6,760 nucleotides of DNA from Clostridia bacterium. GTDB lineage: Bacteria; Bacillota; Clostridia; Christensenellales; Aristaeellaceae. The notes beneath the pieces are model-generated. The model made no database searches. It was not told the DNA's origin and worked only from the letters and a program-made list of their open reading frames with translations. The position numbers were made by a program, and so were the translations under genes. The stretch covers positions 1 to 6,760 of the forward strand of contig JAEDGL010000128.1 in the NCBI GenBank assembly GCA_016297535.1, in the 5' to 3' direction. Positions within the stretch are counted from its first letter, which is position 1, and every line of letters begins with the position of its first letter. Of this stretch, positions 1 to 5,918 are shown one piece after another.

Positions 1-584
1 TCGTGCTGGCCCTGGGCCACCTCGTGGTGGGAGGCTTCGATTTCAAAGCCCATCTGCTCCAGCGTCATGCAGATTTCGCGGCGGGTGCTCTCGCCGTGAT
101 CCAGCGGGCCCAGGTCAAAGTAACCGGCCTCGTCGGAGGTTTCCGTGGTGGGACGGCCCTTTTCATCGGTCTGGAACAGGAAAAACTCGCACTCGGGGCC
201 CACGTTGAAGGAATAGCCCATCCCGGCCGCACGGTTGAGCACCTTCTTGAGCACGCCGCGCGGATCGCCCACAAAGGGGGTTCCGTCGGGGTTGTAAACA
301 TCGCAGATCAGGCGGGCCACCTTGCCGTGCTGGGGCCGCCAGGGCAGAATGGTGAAGGAATCGAGATCGGGGTACAGGTACTGGTCGCTCTCGTTGATGC
401 GCACAAAGCCCGCAATGGAGCTGCCGTCGATCATGATCTGGTTGTTGACAGCCTTTTCGATCTGGCTCGCAGTAATGGCCACATTTTTGAGCTGGCCGAA
501 AATATCGGTAAACTGCATGCGGATGAACTCAACGTCCTCCTCCTTGACCATGCGAATGATATCGTCCTTGCTGTACTTGCTCAT
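1..584 (-). CDS. glnA: Glutamine synthetase, type I (N-terminal part; runs off the left edge)
   Basis: Makes glutamine from glutamate, ammonia and ATP in the cytoplasm, as a dodecamer in this family. Reading from 584 leftward gives 194 complete codons beginning MSKYSKDDI. The N-terminal beta-grasp domain is present, with MIDGSSIAGFVRINESD at about residues 51-67; Arg62 matches the feedback-inhibition arginine known from Bacillus GlnA. The catalytic domain then starts with GPECEFF, where Glu131 and Glu133 fit the metal ligands. The visible part ends in HHEVAQGQHE (residues 186-195), the end of the family's HHEVAPGQHE motif with Pro replaced by Gln. About 250 C-terminal residues lie outside the window. 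The start is supported by a GGGAGGG Shine-Dalgarno site about 7 bases upstream and a promoter at 665-693. It is divergent from asnB. Family call very sure; the I-alpha subclass is inferred from the Arg62 region. Confidence 0.97.
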   Translation of the reverse strand, partial: MSKYSKDDIIRMVKEEDVEFIRMQFTDIFGQLKNVAITASQIEKAVNNQIMIDGSSIAGFVRINESDQYLYPDLDSFTILPWRPQHGKVARLICDVYNPDGTPFVGDPRGVLKKVLNRAAGMGYSFNVGPECEFFLFQTDEKGRPTTETSDEAGYFDLGPLDHGESTRREICMTLEQMGFEIEASHHEVAQGQH

Positions 585-601
585 GAATGTACCCTCCCAT
601 C

Positions 602-657
602 AAAAAATGAAGACAGAGCAGGGTGTACCATCGTTGGCACAGCACCCTTGCTCTGTC
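602..657 (-). terminator. Leader hairpin with U-tract in the glnA 5' UTR (candidate attenuator)
   Basis: In the minus-strand RNA, 657-649 pairs with 620-612 (9 bp, GACAGAGCA with TGCTCTGTC). After a one-base bulge, 647-643 pairs with 625-621 (GGGTG with CACCC). After a three-base bulge, a further 5-bp stem with one G-U pair closes a small loop around 631-634. Three to four bases past the stem there is a run of six U (607-602), immediately before the Shine-Dalgarno site. The shape is that of an intrinsic terminator placed between promoter and start codon. There is almost no RNA upstream of it in which a competing antiterminator could form, so control would need a protein or small molecule acting on the nascent hairpin. 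It could instead be a 5' stabilising hairpin. Confidence 0.65.
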
Positions 658-664
658 GGTGCGA

Positions 665-693
665 ATGATAGCAGAAAACCCGGTGGCTGTCAA
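665..693 (-). promoter_or_regulatory. SigA-type promoter of glnA
   Basis: On the minus strand a perfect -35 TTGACA (688-693) is followed, after exactly 17 bases, by a -10 TATCAT (665-670). The expected transcription start falls at about 657-659, giving a leader of about 75 nt before the glnA ATG. The hairpin described separately begins almost exactly at this start. Sequence match is strong; usage is not shown. Confidence 0.85.
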
Positions 694-789
694 GGCAGCG
701 CATTGTATTTTTATGGTTTTTGAAAAACAGCAAAAAAACACTTGGAAAACCTTCCTATTACGCGCTCCAAAACGCCCGCATTTTCCCTC

Positions 790-819
790 TTGACAAGGCC
801 GGTGGGCGCGCGTTACAAT
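790..819 (+). promoter_or_regulatory. SigA-type promoter of the T-box/asnB unit
   Basis: A -35 TTGACA (790-795) and a -10 TACAAT (814-819) are separated by 18 bases. The predicted start is about 826, just before the first T-box elements. It is divergent from the glnA promoter, with about 95 bases between the two -35 boxes. No convincing operator was found there; see the findings for two short palindromes. Confidence 0.8.
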
Positions 820-825
820 CCACCC

Positions 826-1115
826 AATTTCATACGCCAAAGCAATGCGGAAGCAGAGTAGGCCGGATGGGGACGGCACAGAGAGCGGGCGATGCTGGGA
901 ATCCCGCGCGATCCTCCCGGAGGAAAAACCCTTCCAAGTCCAAACCCAACGCAGGGCAGCCTGTCAGTAGGGGCGGCGGAGTGACGGCACGTTACAGCCG
1001 TCGGGGTTTGTTGGAACCCGCGAAGAAGCAAATCAGGTGGCACCACGGAGCGGCGGCCTTCGTCCTGAAATCAAAGAACGAAGTGTCGCCACAAGGATGA
1101 AAGGGGTGCCTTTTT
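826..1115 (+). promoter_or_regulatory. T-box leader (tRNA-sensing riboswitch), probably tRNA-Asn, controlling asnB
   Basis: T-box leaders let uncharged cognate tRNA prevent premature termination. In order: the lower Stem I helix GGAAG 849-853 with CTTCC 931-935; the loop-E AGTA (857-860) facing GAA (923-925); a CCGG helix (863-866 with 917-920); AGAGAG (880-885) and the apical GCGGG/CCCGC hairpin holding GATGCTGGGAA. Next come a helix 941-947 with 1004-1010 or, competing, a Stem III hairpin around 1002-1020, and a GACGGC/GCCGTC hairpin around 983-1002. The antiterminator has stem TCAGG 1033-1037 with CCTGA 1064-1068, a seven-base bulge TGGCACC 1038-1044, and a second stem ACGGAG 1045-1050 with CTTCGT 1058-1063. 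Bulge TGGC predicts discriminator base G, as in bacterial tRNA-Asn. The best specifier candidate is AAC (Asn) at 927-929, which fits asnB. The neighbouring frames AAA and ACC, and a following C instead of the usual purine, keep the specifier uncertain. Confidence 0.92.
1052..1115 (+). terminator. T-box terminator overlapping the asnB ribosome binding site
   Basis: CCTTCGTCCT (1057-1066) pairs with 1094-1104 (one bulged A and one G-U), and GGC (1052-1054) pairs with GCC (1108-1110). Five T follow directly (1111-1115) and abut the ATG. The 5' arm is the same sequence that forms the 3' arm of the antiterminator, so the two folds exclude each other. T-box bases GGCACC (1039-1044) are also perfectly complementary to GGTGCC (1105-1110). 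The 3' arm contains the Shine-Dalgarno AAAGGGG (1100-1106), so the terminated fold would also hide the ribosome site. A further competing hairpin is possible between 1052-1063 and 1078-1090. Confidence 0.8.
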
Positions 1116-2696
1116 ATGTGTTCCATTTTCGGTATTCAAAGCAAATCCATTCCCGTTGAAACGCTCAGAGCCTGTTTTGACCGCACCGTTTCCCGCGGCC
1201 CCGATATGAGCCGCCTGGAGGAAGTGCCCTGCGGCTATCTGGGCTTTCACCGCCTTGCCATCATGGGGCTGGATGAACGGGGCATGCAGCCCTTTCATCT
1301 GCAGGAGGACCGCGTGGTATGCAACGGCGAGCTGTACGGCTTTCGTCCCCTGAGGGACCGGCTGATGGCCCGCTACGAGCTGGTCAGCCAGTCGGACTGC
1401 GAAATTCTTTTGCCGCTGTACCGCGAATACGGACTGGAGATGTTCCGCACGCTGGACGCGGAGTTTGCGCTGATTCTGTATGACGCAAAGCGCAACAGCC
1501 TGGTGGCCGCGCGCGATCCCATCGGCATCCGCCCGCTGTACTACGGCACGCTTGCCGACGGCGGCATGGCCTTTGCCAGCGAGCCCAAAAACCTGCTGGG
1601 GCTTTGCGAAACCATTTTGCCCTTCCCGCCGGGCTGCTACTGGGCGGACGGCGGCTTTGTGCGCTATGCCGATCCCGCCAGGGTGGATCAGTTTGTGATG
1701 GAGGATGAGGATACCGTATGCGCAAGGCTGCGCACCCTGCTGATGGACGGCGTGAAAAAGCGTCTGGATGCCGATGCGCCGCTTGGCTTTCTGCTCTCCG
1801 GCGGGCTGGATTCCTCGCTGGTGTGCGCCATCGCCCAGCGCGAGCTGGACAGGCCCATCCGCACATTTGCCGTGGGCATGGATGTGGACGCGATCGATCT
1901 GAAATACGCCCGCATGGTGGCCGATTACATCGGCAGCGAGCATACGGAGGTCATCATCACCCGGGAGGATGTGCTGGAGGCGCTTCCCACGGTGGTGGAG
2001 CTGCTGGGCACCTACGATATCACCACCATCCGTGCCAGCATGGGCATGTATCTGGTGTGCAGGTACATCCACGAGCATACGGATATCCGCGTGCTGCTGA
2101 CCGGCGAAATTTCCGACGAGCTGTTTGGCTACAAGTACACCGATTTTGCGCCGGATGCGGCCGCCTTCCAGGAGGAGGCCGAAAAGCGCATCCGCGAACT
2201 GCACATGTACGATGTGCTGCGCGCCGACCGCTGCATCTCCGTCAACTCGCTGGAGGCGCGCGTGCCCTTTGGCGATCTGGCGTTTGTGCGCTACGCCATG
2301 AGCATCGACCCCACCCTCAAGATGAACCGGCACAACATGGGCAAATACCTGATCCGCAAGGCCTTTGCGCAGGATCACCTGCTGCCGGATGCCATCCTCT
2401 GGCGGCAGAAGGCGGCGTTTTCGGACGCGGTGGGCCATTCCATGGTGGATGATCTGAAGGAACTGGCTGAATCCCGCTATGCCGATGGCGAGGCGGCCGA
2501 AAAATGCGCCCGGTATACGCATGCCCGTCCCTTTACCAAGGAAAGCCTGCTTTACCGCGAGCTGTTTGAAACCTACTATCCCGGCCAGAGCGGCATGATT
2601 GTGGATTTCTGGATGCCCAACAAGGCCTGGCCCGGCTGCAACGTCAACGATCCCTCCGCCAGGGTGCTGAGCAACTACGGCGCAAGCGGCGTGTAA
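1116..2696 (+). CDS. asnB: Asparagine synthetase B, glutamine-hydrolysing
   Basis: Converts aspartate, glutamine and ATP to asparagine, glutamate, AMP and PPi in the cytoplasm. The 526 residues resemble E. coli AsnB (554 aa) from end to end. The class II glutaminase domain is first: the chain opens MCSIFGIQ with nucleophile Cys2, followed by FHRLAIMG (Arg46), CNGELYG (Asn70, Glu72) and SQSDCE (Asp94). The ATP pyrophosphatase domain follows with its PP-loop LLSGGLDSS (226-234), then ETYDVTT-like TYDITTIRAS, LTGEISDELFG and the VEARVPF-like LEARVPFGD. The start is fixed by the need for Cys2 after Met removal and by the AAAGGGG site. Transcription is governed by the T-box upstream. No clear terminator follows the stop, so readthrough toward purF is possible. 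All catalytic signatures are intact. Confidence 0.97.
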   Translation: MCSIFGIQSKSIPVETLRACFDRTVSRGPDMSRLEEVPCGYLGFHRLAIMGLDERGMQPFHLQEDRVVCNGELYGFRPLRDRLMARYELVSQSDCEILLPLYREYGLEMFRTLDAEFALILYDAKRNSLVAARDPIGIRPLYYGTLADGGMAFASEPKNLLGLCETILPFPPGCYWADGGFVRYADPARVDQFVMEDEDTVCARLRTLLMDGVKKRLDADAPLGFLLSGGLDSSLVCAIAQRELDRPIRTFAVGMDVDAIDLKYARMVADYIGSEHTEVIITREDVLEALPTVVELLGTYDITTIRASMGMYLVCRYIHEHTDIRVLLTGEISDELFGYKYTDFAPDAAAFQEEAEKRIRELHMYDVLRADRCISVNSLEARVPFGDLAFVRYAMSIDPTLKMNRHNMGKYLIRKAFAQDHLLPDAILWRQKAAFSDAVGHSMVDDLKELAESRYADGEAAEKCARYTHARPFTKESLLYRELFETYYPGQSGMIVDFWMPNKAWPGCNVNDPSARVLSNYGASGV

Positions 2697-2725
2697 GTTT
2701 GTCCAAAAAAAGATCGATTTACCGC

Positions 2726-2754
2726 TTGATTTTGATTTTTATCAGCGATATAAT
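2726..2754 (+). promoter_or_regulatory. SigA-type promoter of purF-guaA
   Basis: A -35 TTGATT (2726-2731), 17 bases, then a perfect -10 TATAAT (2749-2754). The predicted start is about 2761, giving a leader of about 68 nt. It lies in a locally AT-rich stretch that contrasts with the flanking genes. No PurR PurBox was seen by eye around it. Confidence 0.8.
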
Positions 2755-2766
2755 ACCAACGTTGTT

Positions 2767-2811
2767 GACAAGGGTGTCGCAGCGGGTGCTGTGGCGCCTT
2801 TGTCCATTTTT
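2767..2811 (+). terminator. Leader hairpin with T-run in the purF 5' UTR (candidate attenuator)
   Basis: Bases 2767-2783 pair with 2788-2804 in an uninterrupted 17-bp stem that includes four G-U pairs, closed by a GGGT tetraloop (2784-2787). CA and then five T (2807-2811) follow. The element starts only about 6 nt into the predicted transcript and is followed by the purF Shine-Dalgarno GAGGTGA (2819-2825). It has the form of an intrinsic terminator. It could attenuate purF, or it could stop transcripts reading through from asnB, which has no terminator of its own. No tRNA-sensing or known purine riboswitch core is visible. Confidence 0.7.
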
Positions 2812-2828
2812 GGCGGCGAGGTGACACG

Positions 2829-4265
2829 ATGGTAGGCAGCCTTCACGAGGAATGCGGCGTTTTTGGAATCTGGTCCCCCGTTCAGAGCGCAGTGGCGCAG
2901 AATGCATATCTGGGGCTTTACGCCCTTCAGCACCGTGGACAGGAAAGCTGCGGCATTGCCGTATCCTGCGACGGGGTGTTCCGCCAGCACCGGGGCGACG
3001 GTCTGGTGGGCGAGGTTTTTTCCGCCCAGACGCTGGACAGCCTTGGCCAGGGCAACATTGCGGTGGGCCATGTGCGCTACTCCACCACCGGCGGCAAAAA
3101 CCCCAACAATATCCAGCCCATCGTCATCTGCCATATGAAGGGCAACATGGCGCTGTGCCACAACGGCAACCTGGTCAACGCCCATGAGCTGCGCCAGCAG
3201 CACGAGCTTCACGGCGCCATTTTTCATGGCACGGCCGATACCGAGTCCATTGCCTATACCATTGTCTCCGAGCGCCTGAAGGCGCCCACCACCCAGGAGG
3301 CGGTCGCCCAGGCCATGTACCGCATTCAGGGCGCGTATTCCTGCGTGCTGATGACGGCCACCAAGCTGATTGCCTTCCGGGATCCTCACGGCTTCCGCCC
3401 TCTGTGCTATGGCCGTACTGCATCCGGCGAATATGTGGTTGCCTCCGAGTCCTGCGCTCTGGAGGCTGCTCAGGCACACCTTGTGCGCGATATCGAGCCC
3501 GGCGAGATCGTGGTTTTTTCCGACGAGGGCGTATCCTCTGACCGCCGTCACTGCGGGCACAGGCCTTCCCTTTGCGTATTTGAATACATCTATTTCGCGC
3601 GCCCGGATTCGATCCTCCAGGGCGCGTGCGTTCATTCTGCCCGCCTTCGCGCGGGACGGTTTCTGGCGCAGGAAAGCCCGGCGCAGGCCGATGTGGTGAT
3701 CGGGGTTCCCGATTCCGGCATCGACGCGGCGGTGGGCTTTTCGCAGGAAAGCGGCATTCCCTACGGCGTGGGATTTCTCAAAAACAAATATATCGGGCGC
3801 AGCTTTATCGCCCCCAGCCAGCAGATGCGCGAAACGGCGGTCAAGATCAAGCTCAACGTGATCGGAGAAACCGTTCGCGGCAAGCGCGTGGTGCTGATTG
3901 ACGATTCCATTGTGCGCGGCACCACCAGCGCCCGCATCGTCCGGCTTTTGCGCGAGGCGGGCGCGCTGGAGGTGCACATGCGCGTATCGGCGCCGCCGTT
4001 CCGCTATCCGTGCTTCTTTGGCACCGATGTGGATTCGCAGGAAAATCTGATTGCCTGCCGCCTGCACTCGGCACAGGAGATTGCCCGGGCCATCGGGGCC
4101 GATTCGCTGGCCTATCTCTCGGTGGAGGCAGCGCACCGCCTGGCGGGCGATGCGGACTGCGGCTACTGCGACGGCTGCTTTACCGGAAATTACCCCGTTT
4201 CCATCCCGGAGCAGCAGGGAAAAAACCGTTTTGAACAACCCATCACAAGGAGGACAACCAAATGA
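2829..4265 (+). CDS. purF: Amidophosphoribosyltransferase (glutamine PRPP amidotransferase)
   Basis: Catalyses the committed step of purine synthesis, PRPP plus glutamine to phosphoribosylamine. The 478 residues match the Bacillus-type enzyme. A short propeptide MVGSLHEE precedes nucleophile Cys9 (CGVFGIW), which family knowledge says is exposed by processing. The class II glutaminase domain shows LQHRGQES (33-40), HVRYSTTGG (81-89) and HNGNLVNA (111-118). The phosphoribosyltransferase domain carries the PRPP loop VVLIDDSIVRGTTS (354-367). Cysteines 249, 395, 444 and 447 sit where the B. subtilis enzyme binds its 4Fe-4S cluster (ending CGYCDGCFTG). The ATG is chosen because it gives a propeptide of normal size after GAGGTGA. 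It has its own promoter and leader hairpin, and its TGA overlaps the guaA start in ATGA. Nothing is missing. Confidence 0.97.
   Translation: MVGSLHEECGVFGIWSPVQSAVAQNAYLGLYALQHRGQESCGIAVSCDGVFRQHRGDGLVGEVFSAQTLDSLGQGNIAVGHVRYSTTGGKNPNNIQPIVICHMKGNMALCHNGNLVNAHELRQQHELHGAIFHGTADTESIAYTIVSERLKAPTTQEAVAQAMYRIQGAYSCVLMTATKLIAFRDPHGFRPLCYGRTASGEYVVASESCALEAAQAHLVRDIEPGEIVVFSDEGVSSDRRHCGHRPSLCVFEYIYFARPDSILQGACVHSARLRAGRFLAQESPAQADVVIGVPDSGIDAAVGFSQESGIPYGVGFLKNKYIGRSFIAPSQQMRETAVKIKLNVIGETVRGKRVVLIDDSIVRGTTSARIVRLLREAGALEVHMRVSAPPFRYPCFFGTDVDSQENLIACRLHSAQEIARAIGADSLAYLSVEAAHRLAGDADCGYCDGCFTGNYPVSIPEQQGKNRFEQPITRRTTK
4247..4253 (+). promoter_or_regulatory. Strong Shine-Dalgarno site of guaA inside the end of purF
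   Basis: AAGGAGG, a near-perfect ribosome site, lies eight bases before the guaA ATG and within the last codons of purF. With the four-base ATGA overlap (4262-4265) it argues for coupled but also independently efficient translation of guaA, and fixes that start. Confidence 0.9.
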
Positions 4266-5800
4266 ATCAGCCTCGCGGAATTCTGATTCTGGACTTTGGC
4301 GGTCAGTACACGCAGCTGATCGCGCGCCGCGTACGCGAATGCGGCGTTTACTCGTCGGTGCTGCCCTGCAGCGCGCAGCTCGAAGCCATCCGGCAGGAGG
4401 AGCCGCTGGGCATCATCCTCTCCGGAGGCCCGGCCAGCGTGCTGGATGAGGGCGCGCCCACCATCGACCCGGCGGTTTTCGGGCTGGGCGTGCCGGTGTT
4501 GGGCATCTGTTACGGCATGCAGCTGATGGCGCATCTGCACGGCGGCACGGTGGAGCGCGGCCAGCAGCGCGAATACGGCCGCACGCTGGTTACCATGGAT
4601 GAAACCTCCACCGGCCTGTTGCAGGGCATGAGCGCCCAGAGCGTGTGCTGGATGAGCCATACCTGGCAGGTAACCGGCCTTCCGGACGGCTTTGTGAGCA
4701 TCGCCCACACCCCCAACTGCCCGGTCGCGGCCATGGCCAACCCCGGGCGCCAGCTGTATGGCGTGCAGTTCCACCCGGAGGTGACCCACTCCGAGGAGGG
4801 TACCCGGCTGCTGGAAAACTTTCTGCACCGGATCTGCCAGCTGACCTCCGACTGGACGATGGAAGCCTACGCCGGGCGCGCCATTGCCCAAATCCGCCAG
4901 CAGGTGGGAGATGGAACGGTGCTGCTGGGCCTGTCCGGCGGTGTGGACAGCGCCGTTGCGGCCGCCTTGCTGTACCGCGCCATCGGCAGACGGCTGACCT
5001 GCGTATATGTGGATCACGGCTTCATGCGCGCGGGCGAGAGCGACCAGGTGGTGGACATCTTTACCAAAACCTTCCCGGTGGAGCTGAAGGCCGTGGACGC
5101 CTCGCAGCGCTTCTTTACGGCGCTCAGCGGCGTGACCGATCCGGAGCAGAAGCGCAAAATCATTGGCCGCGAGTTTGTGGAGGTATTCAAGCAGGCCTCC
5201 GCGGAGCTGGGCAAGCGCGATCATTTCGCGCAGGGCACCATCTATCCCGATGTCATCGAAAGCGGCTCCGTCAAGGGCAGCGCCGTCATCAAGAGCCACC
5301 ACAACGTGGGCGGCCTGCCCGGCGAGCTGGGCTTTACCAGCCTGGTTGAGCCCCTGCGGATGCTGTTTAAGGACGAGGTGCGCAAGCTGGGCCTTACGCT
5401 GGGCCTGCCCGAAAGCCTGGTCTACCGCCAGCCCTTCCCCGGCCCGGGGCTTGCCATCCGCGTCATCGGCGAGCTGACGCCCGAAAAGGTGCGTATCGTG
5501 CGCGAAAGCGACCGCATCCTGCGCGAGGAAATCGAGGCCTCCGGCATTCGCGCCTCCCAGTACTTTACCGTCCTCACCGGCGCAAAGAGCGTTGGCGTAA
5601 TGGGAGACGAGCGCACCTATGCCTACGCCGTAGCCATCCGCGCCGTTACCACCGACGATTTTATGACCGCAGATGTCGCCCGCCTGCCCTACGAGCTGCT
5701 GGACAAAATCTCCGCCCGCATCATCGGCGAGGTCAGCGGCTGCAACCGCGTACTCTACGACGTAACCACCAAACCCCCGGCCTCGATCGAATGGGAATAA
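4262..5800 (+). CDS. guaA: GMP synthase, glutamine-hydrolysing
   Basis: Aminates XMP to GMP using glutamine and ATP, the last step of guanine nucleotide synthesis. The 512 residues match the usual length of about 510-525. A class I glutaminase domain opens with ILDFGGQYTQLIARRVRE; its triad is Cys83 (GICYGMQ), His171 and Glu173 (QFHPEV). The ATP pyrophosphatase domain has PP-loop LSGGVDS (224-230). The dimerisation domain follows with GTIYPDVIESG, KSHHNVGGLP, RQPFPGPGLAIR and the typical C-terminus KPPASIEWE. One small deviation: the usual MSHGD motif reads MSHTW at 131-135. It is the second gene of a purF-guaA unit, overlapping purF by four bases and followed by a strong terminator. guaA 3' ends are reported integration hotspots for genomic islands, and mobile DNA does follow here. 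Confidence 0.97.
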   Translation: MNQPRGILILDFGGQYTQLIARRVRECGVYSSVLPCSAQLEAIRQEEPLGIILSGGPASVLDEGAPTIDPAVFGLGVPVLGICYGMQLMAHLHGGTVERGQQREYGRTLVTMDETSTGLLQGMSAQSVCWMSHTWQVTGLPDGFVSIAHTPNCPVAAMANPGRQLYGVQFHPEVTHSEEGTRLLENFLHRICQLTSDWTMEAYAGRAIAQIRQQVGDGTVLLGLSGGVDSAVAAALLYRAIGRRLTCVYVDHGFMRAGESDQVVDIFTKTFPVELKAVDASQRFFTALSGVTDPEQKRKIIGREFVEVFKQASAELGKRDHFAQGTIYPDVIESGSVKGSAVIKSHHNVGGLPGELGFTSLVEPLRMLFKDEVRKLGLTLGLPESLVYRQPFPGPGLAIRVIGELTPEKVRIVRESDRILREEIEASGIRASQYFTVLTGAKSVGVMGDERTYAYAVAIRAVTTDDFMTADVARLPYELLDKISARIIGEVSGCNRVLYDVTTKPPASIEWE

Positions 5801-5827
5801 ATCCCGCACCCTTTTGAGAGATTTAAG

Positions 5828-5873
5828 AACCCGAAAGCCCTTGTAAATCAAGGGTTTTCGGGTTTCTTGTTTT
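5828..5873 (+). terminator. Intrinsic terminator after guaA
   Basis: A 16-bp stem with one G-U pair (5828-5843 with 5849-5864) closes a five-base loop and is followed by a T-rich tail TCTTGTTTT (5865-5873). It begins 28 bases after the guaA stop and should end the purF-guaA transcript. It sits on the GC to AT-rich boundary, so whether it belongs to the chromosome or to the inserted DNA is open. Confidence 0.92.
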
Positions 5874-5918
5874 ACGGAGCAATCTTGACTTTGCGGAACA
5901 TTTGCGGTATTTTAATTA

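Noticed and set aside
624..641. GlnR/TnrA-type operator in the glnA leader (TGT and ACA arms).
   Set aside because: Arm spacing is one base too long and the AT-rich centre is missing; the symmetry is explained by the hairpin.
3..668. Plus-strand open frame of 221 residues at the left edge.
   Set aside because: It is antisense to glnA, whose minus-strand protein matches glutamine synthetase throughout; it also runs through the glnA promoter and leader.
2765..2793. A second purF promoter using TTGACA at 2765-2770.
   Set aside because: No acceptable -10 lies 16-18 bases downstream, and the bases are part of the leader hairpin stem.
2697..2828. Purine, guanidine or PRPP riboswitch, or a PurR PurBox, ahead of purF.
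   Set aside because: The leader is too short for those aptamers, being almost entirely one hairpin, and no PurBox-like repeats were seen.
1071..5851. Very long minus-strand open frames opposite asnB (1071-2522), purF (2742-4238) and guaA (4190-5851).
   Set aside because: They lie fully antisense to three clearly conserved genes, show no recognisable domain, and have the Ala/Gly/His/Arg-rich make-up expected of antisense frames in GC-rich coding DNA.
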